From Crocinitomicaceae bacterium (GTDB taxonomy: Bacteria > Bacteroidota > Bacteroidia > Flavobacteriales_D > Crocinitomicaceae): 64,000 nucleotides of DNA. The stretch is from positions 310,001 to 374,000 of the forward strand of contig JAJTCM010000002.1 of NCBI GenBank assembly GCA_021325675.1. Direction: 5' to 3'. Below are positions 26,432 through 34,326 of the stretch, in pieces. The stretch's first letter is position 1. Each line of letters begins with the position of its first letter. Made by a program: the position numbers and the translations under genes. Under the pieces are notes generated by a model. That model made no database searches, had not been told where the DNA came from, and was given only the letters and a program-made list of their open reading frames with translations.

Positions 26432-27988
26432 ATGAAAAAAAAGTTACTTCTTAGCTCATTTGCACTCTTCACTGCTGCATTCACTTTTTCGCAGATCAAC
26501 CTTACTTGCGGAAACAATTTTTATGACTCCGGGGGGAGTGCCGGTGATTACTCAAGCGGCGAAAACACCACTTACCTGCTGAGCCCCGGGCTGCCAACTG
26601 AAGCCGTTGAGCTCGTTTTCAGCTCGTTTTCCACGGAAATAGATTATGACGTTTTAACGATTTACGATAATAACAGCGCAACAGGAACACCAATCGGCGT
26701 TTATTCCGGTGATGTCACTATCGGGCCAGTGATCGCTGAAAACCCTACAGGCTGCCTTTTCCTTGTTTTTACAACGGATGGCTCAACTGTCGGTGAAGGA
26801 TGGAGCGGGATCGTGAACTGTGTCACCAAGCCAACATGTTTCAAGCCTACTGACCTGGCTATTACGGGTAAAACCCACCGTACAGCAACTTTTGCCTGGA
26901 CTGCCAACACCGGCGAAACACAATGGCAAATCGAATATGGACCGGTGGGCTTCGCCATGGGGACAGGCACAAGCGTTATCGTTGCTGACAATCCTTTCCT
27001 GATCGAAGGCCTGGATGACAATGTTGCTTACGATGTTTATATCCGTGCGCGCTGCGGGGGATCCAACCTCAGCTATCCGGCAGGACCGTTGAGCTTTACG
27101 ACCAACGCTTCTCCAAATCCACCGTTTATCTGCGGAAACCTCTTTACAGATGAAGGTGGAACAGGCGGGGATTATTTCAATTATGCCAACGATACAGTTG
27201 TGATCTGCCCATCTGCCGGTCAGCACGTTTCTTTGGTATTTACATCTTTCAGCACGGAAGAAGATTATGATTCCCTCGTTATTTTCAACGGGAACTCAAC
27301 TTCCGGCTCAATCCTCGGCTCGTATGACGGTGATGTAACTGTCGGAACGGTAACTTCTACCGCCCCTAACGGTTGTTTGACTGCTGTTTTCCATAGTGAT
27401 GAATCTGCCCCGTCTTCGGGCTGGTCTGCTTCTATTGTATGTACTTCCGGAGGAAACATTCCACCGGCTGCAGTAAACGATGTGGCCAACACAGCATTTA
27501 ATACCCCTGTGGTTGTAAATGTACTCAGCAATGACTCAGATTCAGACGGCTCTCTCGTTCCATCCAGCGTTACAGTTACTGTACAATCACCAAACGGAAC
27601 AACGAGCGTTAACACAACGACCGGCGCCATTACCTTTACCCCAAACAGCGGATTTTCCGGGGCTGCAACCTTTACTTACCGGATCTGCGACAATGGAACG
27701 CCGCAAATGTGTTCCACAGCTACCGTTACCGTAAATGTCGGTGTCAACGGTGTTAGCGAGCTTGTTAACCAGGCAGTTGTTTACCCTAACCCGGTAAAAG
27801 ACATCCTCCATGTTGAAAGCACACAAAACATCCGCAGTCTCGCTGTTTATAGCCTGGAAGGGAAAGAAATCAACCGTTTTAACTCAAACGCGCCGCTGAA
27901 TGTTTCTGCACTCAGCAAAGGGGTTTATATCCTCGAAAGCACGTTCGAAAGCGGCCAGGTTTCCAGGACACAGTTTATTAAAGACTAA
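26432..27988 (+). CDS. T9SS cargo with two CUB domains, FN3 and Ig-like domain
   Basis: A 518-residue secreted protein: signal peptide 1-20 (LFTAAFTFSQ), CUB domain 26-130 ('NFYDSGGSAGDYSSGENTTY'), fibronectin type III 136-226, second CUB 234-337 ('LFTDEGGTGGDYFNYANDT'), a cadherin/VCBS-like domain 344-437 ('NDVANTAFNTPVVVNVLSND ... FTPNSGFSGAATFTY') and a type A T9SS sorting domain 448-518 ('VVYPNPVKDILHV ... RTQFIKD'). The frame can be extended to a TTG at 26396, but that lies inside the upstream terminator; the ATG at 26432 begins a proper signal peptide. A strong terminator follows. The CUB/FN3 make-up suggests binding of proteins or polysaccharides. Confidence 0.87.
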   Translation: MKKKLLLSSFALFTAAFTFSQINLTCGNNFYDSGGSAGDYSSGENTTYLLSPGLPTEAVELVFSSFSTEIDYDVLTIYDNNSATGTPIGVYSGDVTIGPVIAENPTGCLFLVFTTDGSTVGEGWSGIVNCVTKPTCFKPTDLAITGKTHRTATFAWTANTGETQWQIEYGPVGFAMGTGTSVIVADNPFLIEGLDDNVAYDVYIRARCGGSNLSYPAGPLSFTTNASPNPPFICGNLFTDEGGTGGDYFNYANDTVVICPSAGQHVSLVFTSFSTEEDYDSLVIFNGNSTSGSILGSYDGDVTVGTVTSTAPNGCLTAVFHSDESAPSSGWSASIVCTSGGNIPPAAVNDVANTAFNTPVVVNVLSNDSDSDGSLVPSSVTVTVQSPNGTTSVNTTTGAITFTPNSGFSGAATFTYRICDNGTPQMCSTATVTVNVGVNGVSELVNQAVVYPNPVKDILHVESTQNIRSLAVYSLEGKEINRFNSNAPLNVSALSKGVYILESTFESGQVSRTQFIKD

Positions 27989-28008
27989 CATCTCAATTTA
28001 ATATAAGC

Positions 28009-28042
28009 AACCGGCTTTACCCAGTGTAGAGCCGGTTTTTTT
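28009..28042 (+). terminator. intrinsic terminator after the CUB cargo gene
   Basis: AACCGGCTTTAC (28009-28020) and GTAGAGCCGGTT (28026-28037) form a long stem followed by seven T. Confidence 0.88.
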
Positions 28043-28127
28043 GTGCGATTTTGAAGCTCCCGCAACTATAGTAATCAAAAATTAACCATCGAAAACCTTA
28101 AGATTAACCCGGGAAAATTATGCAAGC

Positions 28128-28154
28128 AAAAAAGCCAGCTCTTTTGAGGCCGGC
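28128..28154 (-). terminator. probable terminator of the 28186 gene
   Basis: Read on the minus strand, GCCGGC pairs with GCTGGC (one G-T pair) around a 9-nt loop and is followed by six T, 32 bp after the stop of the minus-strand gene. Confidence 0.6.
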
Positions 28155-28185
28155 CTTCTGTTTTTGTATATGAAATGGTATAATT

Positions 28186-29055
28186 CTATCTGAACCTGCG
28201 TTCCACTTTACGCACAAATTCTGCTGTAATTTCGCTGTCGAGGTCCCAATTGTTGAGACGGACATAAAATTGCAATTGCTGGCGGGCTTCATCCATCGTT
28301 TGCATGTTGTCGAGCACGTCGATCGCCTGGTTGAAATCTTCCGTTGAACCTTTGAACAGTTCCTGGATACATTGGAATTTCTCGTTGAAGCCAAAAGCAC
28401 CGACAAGCGTATGCAATTTACTGCCCAGCATCCGGGAAGGATCGTCTTTGCTCAGGATATGCTTAAAAATATCGTCTCCGCTCGGTACAGGCTCAGGAAT
28501 TGTTTCGCTCGCTTCTGACGTATGGATTTCCGCCGCAACTTCCGAGTCGTACGGCAAATCTGTGTCCATCGTTACAAACTGCGTTTTTTCCTCCTCTTCT
28601 TCCTGCTTATTCTCTGGGTCTTCCTCATTTTCAGGTGCAGACCAGGAATTGACAGCCGGTTCATTTTCCGTCTTCACTTCGCTTTGCCCGCTTGGGCTTT
28701 CAGCAGCCGGCTCGTCAAAAAGGGAAAAGTCAAATACAGGCTCAGAAGCTTGTTCTTCCTGTGGCGCCGGTTCCTGAACCGTTTCAGCCCTGGTTTCTTC
28801 TTCCACATCCTGGTGAAACCAGTGCGTTTCCTGTTGGGCGGCTTTGCTTTCGTGCTGGTCCAACACTTCTTTTGCCTCACCGAAAACTTTTTCTTCGTAA
28901 GCTTTATAACGCAAAACCAGCATTCGCTCGTACAATTCGCGGGCTTGCTCCACCAATTCTTCCAGGGCGTCCATACTCAGTTTTCCGCTTTGCATCCGCT
29001 GGAAATGGGATTCAATGGACTTAACAATATCTTCTTTTGAGCCGAATTTTGACAT
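28186..29055 (-). CDS. acidic protein of unknown function with disordered middle
   Basis: I do not recognise a named family. The 289-residue cytoplasmic protein has a helical N-terminal domain (about 1-70, 'IESHFQRMQSGKLSMDALEELVEQARELYERM'), a Glu/Pro/Ser-rich low-complexity middle (about 75-200) and a helical C-terminal domain (about 205-289, 'DDIFKHILSKDDPSRMLGSKLH ... FVRKVERRF'). No signal peptide or membrane helix is seen. The two ordered ends joined by an acidic tether suggest an adaptor. It is transcribed divergently from tdk, with a 185-bp gap and a near-consensus -7 box, CAACTTTG, about 29 bp upstream of its ATG. Confidence 0.7.
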   Translation of the reverse strand: MSKFGSKEDIVKSIESHFQRMQSGKLSMDALEELVEQARELYERMLVLRYKAYEEKVFGEAKEVLDQHESKAAQQETHWFHQDVEEETRAETVQEPAPQEEQASEPVFDFSLFDEPAAESPSGQSEVKTENEPAVNSWSAPENEEDPENKQEEEEEKTQFVTMDTDLPYDSEVAAEIHTSEASETIPEPVPSGDDIFKHILSKDDPSRMLGSKLHTLVGAFGFNEKFQCIQELFKGSTEDFNQAIDVLDNMQTMDEARQQLQFYVRLNNWDLDSEITAEFVRKVERRFR

Positions 29056-29240
29056 ATTCTTTTTTTAATTTTCAACAAAAACCCAAAGTTGCTAACCAGT
29101 TACAGGCGGGAAGCATTCTTTTTATGAATTTAGCGCTAAGTTAATTTAAAGAAAAGCCGGATTTCGGACAGCCGCGATTAGTTTTTCCCCGCGCGATGTT
29201 GATAACCGGGCGGTCACTTAAAAAATAGCAAACAGACACG

Positions 29241-29849
29241 ATGTTTTTAGAATATTTCCCAACGGAAGGGCGCCAGCACGGCTGGATTGAAGTAATTTGC
29301 GGATCCATGTTTTCGGGCAAAACCGAAGAATTGATCCGGCGTTTGAAGCGCGCTGAATTTGCCAATCAAAAGATCCTGCTGTTCAAGCCGAAAATCGATA
29401 ACCGGTACGCTGAGAAATCTGTCGTGAGCCACAAAGGTTCAGCGCTGGAAGCCCATGTAATCGAAAAAGCAGCGGAAGCCCTCGAAAACTGGAAAAATGA
29501 ACGCATCGTTGCCTTTGATGAAGCCCAGTTTTTTGACCGTGACATTGTACGCGTCAGCACCGAGCTTGCCCGTAAAGGTGTTCGCGTGATCCTCGCCGGC
29601 CTGGATATGGATTACCTCGGACAGCCTTTCGGACCGATGCCCGAGCTGTTATGCATCGCGGAATACGTCACCAAGGTGCATGCAATCTGTGTTTCCTGCG
29701 GCAACCTCGCTTATGTTTCCAACAGGACGGTTGACGAAGAAGGACAGGTTTTGGTAGGTGCCGTTGAGAAATATCAGCCGCTATGCAGAACCTGCTACAA
29801 TAAAGTGGCAAAAAGCCAGGAGACGAAAAAAGAAGACAGCAGACATTAA
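29241..29849 (+). CDS. tdk: thymidine kinase
   Basis: Type II thymidine kinase, which phosphorylates thymidine to dTMP in the salvage pathway. The P-loop is 'GSMFSGKTEELIRR' (about 20-33), the lasso/thymidine site includes 'FDEAQFFD' with the catalytic Glu, and the structural zinc is held by 'CVSCGN' and 'CRTCYNK'. The 202 residues are usual. The N-terminal stretch before the P-loop is about 15 residues longer than the minimal domain, as is common in Bacteroidota. It stands alone, divergent from the acidic protein gene. Confidence 0.94.
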   Translation: MFLEYFPTEGRQHGWIEVICGSMFSGKTEELIRRLKRAEFANQKILLFKPKIDNRYAEKSVVSHKGSALEAHVIEKAAEALENWKNERIVAFDEAQFFDRDIVRVSTELARKGVRVILAGLDMDYLGQPFGPMPELLCIAEYVTKVHAICVSCGNLAYVSNRTVDEEGQVLVGAVEKYQPLCRTCYNKVAKSQETKKEDSRH

Positions 29850-29906
29850 TCCGGATTTTAGATGATTGGAGCGTTCAACTGTTGAAGCAGCTAAACCTAA
29901 TCATTC

Positions 29907-30923
29907 TTACTCTTTCGTCCACAGCAGGAAAGTGTTCATAACTTCCTTCCACTTTCCGTTGTCGTAATCCACTTTGCCATCACGCTCTACCGGGAAAAAA
30001 TTGTGCTCCAGGTACAGGTAGCGCTTCATTGTCAGGTTATTTTTCCCTTCACGGATAAAAAACAAAGGAACGAGGTCACATAAATCCGAACACCGGTCTT
30101 CTGTTCCGTAAGCTATGAAAACAGGAATTTTTAGCGCAAGCCAGTCGTCAATAAAAGGTTCCGAAAAAGTTTGCCAGGCTAGCAAACCCGGATCTTTGGC
30201 AATTGATTCCGGGTCGAACGCCGTTTTGTAGAACGCGTATTCATCCTCCATAATGCGGTCTGCCTCTTCCCAGCTGATTCTTCCTTTTTGTGCATTCAGC
30301 CTGGCCTTACGCAAAAATTCGTCGATCCGGCCAAAAGGATTGGGTGAAAACAATCCCAATTTTTTTACATGCTTGTCAGCAAGGGCAATTTTACAAGCCA
30401 CTTTTGTCCCCTGGGAATGACCGGCCACAATTAAATCTGAATTATCCACCCAGCTTTGCTTCCGGAGAAATTTCAGGACAGCCAGGCCACGGTCAACATA
30501 ATTTTGCAGGTAATCTGCTTTCACAAACTCCATTGAAAATTGTTTTGTAATGGTATCCGGTACATAACAATAAGATTCGTTCAGGTGTCTGAAATCCGAC
30601 GCTACCGGTGTTTTGGGCATAGAAATTACAACAAGGTGGTATTTTTCCCGGATTTTATCCAGGTCAAAATTAGAAGCCCCACCGCAGATAGGGTATGTTA
30701 TTCCGTCAAATTCTGTAAATAAAGGAATAGGCAGCGATCCCTGGCAAAATAAAAATACCGGTTTCCGGACGTGCAAACTGGTGTCGAGCACAACAAAATC
30801 GATGGTATCCTTCTTGGATTTCAGTTCAAAGTGGAGGGCCTGGCCATCAATAAACTCCCGGCTTTGTGCCAGCGAAAATACCAGTGATAAGCAGAACAAG
30901 ACGAGTGAAAATATGGTTTTCAT
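29907..30923 (-). CDS. exported alpha/beta hydrolase
   Basis: A 338-residue alpha/beta-hydrolase-fold protein with a signal peptide (MKTIFSLVLFCLSLVFSLAQS). The nucleophile elbow is 'VAGHSQGTKVA', the acidic residue is probably in 'IAYGTEDRCSDL' and the catalytic His in 'YLEHNFFPV'. This is consistent with an esterase or peptidase acting in the periplasm or outside the cell; the substrate cannot be told. The frame opens at 30947, but the ATG at 30923 gives a clean signal peptide. It converges with tdk across a 57-bp gap. Confidence 0.82.
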   Translation of the reverse strand: MKTIFSLVLFCLSLVFSLAQSREFIDGQALHFELKSKKDTIDFVVLDTSLHVRKPVFLFCQGSLPIPLFTEFDGITYPICGGASNFDLDKIREKYHLVVISMPKTPVASDFRHLNESYCYVPDTITKQFSMEFVKADYLQNYVDRGLAVLKFLRKQSWVDNSDLIVAGHSQGTKVACKIALADKHVKKLGLFSPNPFGRIDEFLRKARLNAQKGRISWEEADRIMEDEYAFYKTAFDPESIAKDPGLLAWQTFSEPFIDDWLALKIPVFIAYGTEDRCSDLCDLVPLFFIREGKNNLTMKRYLYLEHNFFPVERDGKVDYDNGKWKEVMNTFLLWTKE

Positions 30924-31097
30924 GGCGCTAAAATAATAAGCTCTCAAAACCCGCTAACGAATTTTAATAATTTTAACAATCTTTTTCCGGGCAGCTTTTT
31001 GTAAATTACTTCTGATTTATTCTATGCGCCAGTCGTTAATTTTATACCCAGGATCAGTATCAACCATTTTAGAGTACTGCGTTTAATAAATATTGCT

Positions 31098-31105
31098 TAG
31101 TTTTG
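31098..31105 (+). promoter_or_regulatory. -7 element TAGTTTTG before murF-alr
   Basis: TAGTTTTG matches TAnnTTTG exactly; ACTG at 31076-31079 is a partial -33. The frame-opening TTG at 31093 lies upstream of and across this box, so the GTG at 31123 is the likely start. Confidence 0.55.
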
Positions 31106-31122
31106 TTTTACACAAAGCAGCA

Positions 31123-33420
31123 GTGAAATTAAATCTCAGTTCAACAGAATTTGCCAAGCGCACCGAAGCCCGAATTTCGGGTGTAACGGGAGATTTTACC
31201 ATTGATTCCGTGGCTTACGATACCCGGAAAATCCTGAACCCGAAAAACACAGTATTTTTTGCCCTCAACGGTGAATTCCGCGATGGCCATCAATACCTTG
31301 GCGATGCTTATAAACTTGGAATCCGGCTTTTTGTCGTTTCTCAACCAATAGACAAAAGCTCTTTTCCTGAAGCGCAGTTTTTTACTGTTAATTCCGGTTT
31401 AAAAGCCCTGCAGCACCTGGCTCAAAAACACCGTGAACAGTTCACGTACCCGGTAGTTGGAATTACAGGAAGTGTGGGAAAAACGATCGTAAAAGAATGG
31501 TTGTATCACCTGCTTTCCGATAGTTTCCGGATCGTTCGCAGCCCAAAAAGCTACAATTCCAAGCTGGGCGTTGCGCTTTCTTTATTGGAAATGAGCGCCG
31601 AACATAACCTCGCGCTGATCGAAGCCGGGATTTCCCAGGCAAATGAAATGCACGTGCTGGAACGCATGATTGCGCCCACTGTCGGGATTTTCACCGCTTT
31701 TGCATCTGCCCATTCCCAGCATTTCAGCTCCAAAGAAGAACATTTCCAGGAAAAGGCAAAATTATTTGTTCGCAGCCGGAAAGTGTACGCAGGAAACACA
31801 ATTGCGGTAAAATCAATTAAAAACTGCGAAAAAGCAGATCCGGAAGCTTTCCGCAGCTTAACGGACCTTTCTCCTTTCCGCGACGAGGCAAGCCTGCAAA
31901 ACCTGAGCCTGGCGATTGCCGTTGCAAAACATTTCGGCCTGAGCGATTCGGAATTGGTCCCGAAAATCAAAAGCCTGCCCCGCCTCGCCCTGCGGATGGA
32001 AACCTTTGACGGGATCAACAATAACCTCGTAATCAACGATGCGTACAACGCTGACCTCGATGCCCTGACGCAATCACTTGAATACCAGCTCAGCCTGGCC
32101 GGAACGAAGCTCCGCACAGCTATTATTGGCGTGGATGGCCTGACTGAACAGCAAATTCAAAAAATAAAGCACAAGCTCAAGCCTTATAATTTATATCAAT
32201 GCTTTTTTGTAAGCGACAGTGAAATTCCGCCAATCGACCAGATTAACCACCAGGTTGTGCTGATTAAAGGAACGCGGGCATCTCAAATTCAGCGGATAGC
32301 GCGCCTGTTCCAGCTCAAAAAGCACAAAACACGGATTGAAATCAACCTGAGCGCCGTTAAAAATAACCTGTCTTATTTTCGCAGCCTGCTCCGGCCGGAA
32401 TGTAAAGTCCTGGTGATGGTCAAAGCTTCGTCTTATGGCTCGGGGGCAGAAAAAATGGCCGAATACCTGGAAAAAAACGGGGTGCATTATTTGGGTGTTG
32501 CCTACGCCGACGAAGGTATTGAATTGCGCAAACATGGCGTTCAGCTTCCGATTTTGGTGATGAACGCTGAAGAAGACAGTTTCGAGGACCTCATCCTGCA
32601 CAAGCTTGAGCCGGCGATTTATTCCTTTTCGATGCTTGAGGAATTCACCAAAGCGCTGATTAACATCGGCCTGGAGCAATATCCCGTCCACCTGAAGTTT
32701 GATACCGGGATGCGCCGCCTGGGCTTTGAGCCGGAAGAAGCCGGAAAAGTGATGGATTTGGTGCTCGCCCAGCCGGAAATACTTGTTAAAAGCGTCTATT
32801 CCCACCTGGCGGATTCGGACAATATGCGCGAAAAAGCTTTTACAGAAGAACAAATCAGGATTTTCAGGGAGGTATGCGCCACAATTGAGCAGCGGATTCC
32901 CTACCCTTTCATGAAACACATATTGAACTCCGAGGGCATCCAGCGCTTCCCGGACGCACAATTCGATATGGTACGCATCGGGATCGGCCTGTACGGGATC
33001 AGTATCAACAAGGAAGTTGAAAAGCAGGTACGGAAAGCCATCGCCTGGAAATCGGTTATTTCACAGGTCAAAACCATTGAAGCGGGCGAAAGCGTTGGCT
33101 ACAGCCGGACTTTTGTTGCCAAAAAACAAATGCAGATTGCCATAGTTCCCGTGGGTTACGCTGACGGTTTCAGGCGTTCGCTGAGCCGCGGAAAAGGCGG
33201 AATGTTCGTGAACGGGGAATACTGCCGGATTGTCGGCAACGTGTGCATGGATATGTGCATGCTTGATATTTCAGCTGTTTCCTGCAGTGAAGGCGACGAC
33301 GTGGAAATCATTGGCCCTCAGCTCAGTATTGAAAAACTGGCGGAGCAAATGGAAACAATCCCTTACGAAATCCTGACATCTTTATCCAAGCGCCTGCAAC
33401 GGGTTTACCTGGAGGAGTGA
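31123..33420 (+). CDS. murF-alr: MurF-Alr fusion: UDP-MurNAc-tripeptide--D-Ala-D-Ala ligase / alanine racemase
   Basis: A two-enzyme fusion for cell-wall precursor synthesis. The N-terminal half (1-400) is a Mur ligase that adds D-Ala-D-Ala to UDP-MurNAc-tripeptide, with P-loop 'GITGSVGKTIVKEW', 'FASAHSQHF' and 'INDAYNADLDAL'. The C-terminal half (402-765) is a PLP-dependent alanine racemase with the PLP lysine in 'VMVKASSYGSG', 'SVGYSRTF' carrying the catalytic Tyr and 'NVCMDMCMLDIS'. One protein would thus make D-Ala and help use its dipeptide. The start is GTG (MKLNLSSTEF), since the earlier TTG overlaps the promoter. The Mur half is about 50 residues shorter than usual, between 'EKAKLF' and 'PFRDEASLQN'. 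Confidence 0.9.
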   Translation: MKLNLSSTEFAKRTEARISGVTGDFTIDSVAYDTRKILNPKNTVFFALNGEFRDGHQYLGDAYKLGIRLFVVSQPIDKSSFPEAQFFTVNSGLKALQHLAQKHREQFTYPVVGITGSVGKTIVKEWLYHLLSDSFRIVRSPKSYNSKLGVALSLLEMSAEHNLALIEAGISQANEMHVLERMIAPTVGIFTAFASAHSQHFSSKEEHFQEKAKLFVRSRKVYAGNTIAVKSIKNCEKADPEAFRSLTDLSPFRDEASLQNLSLAIAVAKHFGLSDSELVPKIKSLPRLALRMETFDGINNNLVINDAYNADLDALTQSLEYQLSLAGTKLRTAIIGVDGLTEQQIQKIKHKLKPYNLYQCFFVSDSEIPPIDQINHQVVLIKGTRASQIQRIARLFQLKKHKTRIEINLSAVKNNLSYFRSLLRPECKVLVMVKASSYGSGAEKMAEYLEKNGVHYLGVAYADEGIELRKHGVQLPILVMNAEEDSFEDLILHKLEPAIYSFSMLEEFTKALINIGLEQYPVHLKFDTGMRRLGFEPEEAGKVMDLVLAQPEILVKSVYSHLADSDNMREKAFTEEQIRIFREVCATIEQRIPYPFMKHILNSEGIQRFPDAQFDMVRIGIGLYGISINKEVEKQVRKAIAWKSVISQVKTIEAGESVGYSRTFVAKKQMQIAIVPVGYADGFRRSLSRGKGGMFVNGEYCRIVGNVCMDMCMLDISAVSCSEGDDVEIIGPQLSIEKLAEQMETIPYEILTSLSKRLQRVYLEE

Positions 33421-33562
33421 TTGAATGAGGAATAATAAATGCTGAGGGATGAATTTATTTCCCTCCTTGAGGAGCTGTTTTCCACTCATAACTCACCACA
33501 AACATTTCATCGCCTTAAGAAGAAGCCACAGCGATTTTTGTCCCCAATTTTTTACAAAAAAC

Positions 33563-33592
33563 TTGCTAATTTAAAAATGCGTTGTACCTTTG
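33563..33592 (+). promoter_or_regulatory. promoter TTG-N19-TACCTTTG for the 33613 small gene
   Basis: TTG at 33563-33565 and TACCTTTG at 33585-33592 are exact matches to the Flavobacteriia consensus with the ideal 19-bp spacer. Confidence 0.78.
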
Positions 33593-33609
33593 TTTAGAAT
33601 TAGTCTAAA
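33593..33609 (+). promoter_or_regulatory. palindromic operator TTTAGA-N5-TCTAAA over the transcript start
   Basis: TTTAGA (33593-33598) and TCTAAA (33604-33609) are perfect inverted half-sites around ATTAG. The site begins directly after the -7 box and so covers the expected transcription start, the classic position for a repressor. The TTAG/CTAA half-sites resemble operators of DtxR/MntR-family metal-dependent repressors; that assignment is an inference. Confidence 0.65.
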
Positions 33610-33612
33610 TAA

Positions 33613-33750
33613 ATGAAAGCGTTCCCACTTCAAGAGCCCAGGCCTTCCTTTTTCAAAAGTTGTGAAAATTGTTCTTGTGACAAGAAAAAAGAGTGCTGCA
33701 AAAAGTACAAAAAGAAGGGCGTTCATTGTAAAAAATGCCCTAAGCTATAG
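33613..33750 (+). CDS. 45-residue cysteine- and lysine-rich protein, possibly metal-binding
   Basis: A short gene below usual length cut-offs. The product starts MKAFPLQEPRPSFFKSCEN and contains seven Cys in its last 29 residues, patterned C-x2-C-x-C-x5-CC-x9-C-x2-C, with many lysines between. It has no signal peptide or membrane helix, so it should be cytoplasmic. It is supported by an exact promoter (TTG-N19-TACCTTTG), a palindromic operator over the transcript start and an ATG four bases after the operator. The Cys spacing suggests metal or iron-sulfur binding, and the operator suggests metal control. I know of no established family; function is unknown. A DUF1573 gene converges on it 15 bp downstream. 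Confidence 0.7.
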   Translation: MKAFPLQEPRPSFFKSCENCSCDKKKECCKKYKKKGVHCKKCPKL

Positions 33751-33765
33751 TTTGTATTCTTTTGC

Positions 33766-34263
33766 TTACTTCACGTAGGCGCGAATGGAAATCTCGGAGC
33801 TTTTCGGGATAGTATTCGCAACCACAGTAACCGTTTTAATTATTTCATTCAGCTGTCCCGGTTTGGGATGAAAACCTACTTCGATGTAATCAAATTCACC
33901 CGGAGGAATTGGTTTTTCTGGTTTATGCGGTGTTGTACAGCCACAGCTAGCCGTAACCGACTCAATAATTAAAGGGTTTTTACCGGTGTTTTTTACTTTG
34001 AATTTACAAAGGTTTTCCGAATCCGGTTTTACATTGCCAAAATCGTGGCGCAGCTTATCAAATTCCAGGCTGGTGCTGCTTTCCTTCTCCATGCGGATCC
34101 GTTCTTTTTCCTGCTTTTCAAATTCGGCCAGCTCCTGCTTCATTTCTGCTTCGGTTTGTCCGCCCGCGGCTACCGATGAAACCACTTCTTCTGAATTTTT
34201 TTCTTCACCTGAACAAGCCGCCAAAGCCAGCAGGGATGCAAACAAAAAGGTCGATTTATTCAT
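33766..34263 (-). CDS. DUF1573 lipoprotein
   Basis: A 165-residue lipoprotein: lipobox 'LLALAACSG' (Cys about 17), an acidic charged linker (about 20-65) and a DUF1573 domain (about 66-165) with the family hallmark 'FDKLRHDFGNVK ... FKVKNTGKNPLIIESVTASCGCTTP'. This Ig-like domain with a conserved CGC motif is abundant in Bacteroidota envelope proteins and of unknown function. The promoter on the minus strand (TATTTTTG at 34287-34294, TTTG 17 bp further upstream) gives it its own transcript, separate from cca. Confidence 0.88.
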   Translation of the reverse strand: MNKSTFLFASLLALAACSGEEKNSEEVVSSVAAGGQTEAEMKQELAEFEKQEKERIRMEKESSTSLEFDKLRHDFGNVKPDSENLCKFKVKNTGKNPLIIESVTASCGCTTPHKPEKPIPPGEFDYIEVGFHPKPGQLNEIIKTVTVVANTIPKSSEISIRAYVK

Positions 34264-34286
34264 CTTTCAAAGTTTATTTAATACTA

Positions 34287-34315
34287 CAAAAATATCAATT
34301 TTTACAAGAAACAAA
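34287..34315 (-). promoter_or_regulatory. promoter TTTG-N17-TATTTTTG for the DUF1573 gene
   Basis: On the minus strand TTTG (34312-34315) is followed after 17 bp by TATTTTTG (34287-34294), exact matches at the short end of the spacing range, 23 bp before the ATG. Confidence 0.65.
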
Positions 34316-34326
34316 AACGATGCGGC

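Noticed and set aside
29861-29906. Hairpin TTCAAC/GTTGAA with outer ATGATT/AATCAT between tdk and the hydrolase gene as a bidirectional terminator
   Set aside because: Stem is short and interrupted and neither side has a T-run.
32191-32961. 256-codon minus-strand frame inside murF-alr
   Set aside because: Antisense to the racemase domain with intact motifs on the plus strand; no independent evidence.
33443-33464. GAGGGA/TCCCTC hairpin as terminator of murF-alr
   Set aside because: The stem is perfect but only 6 bp and no T-run follows, so termination is not supported.
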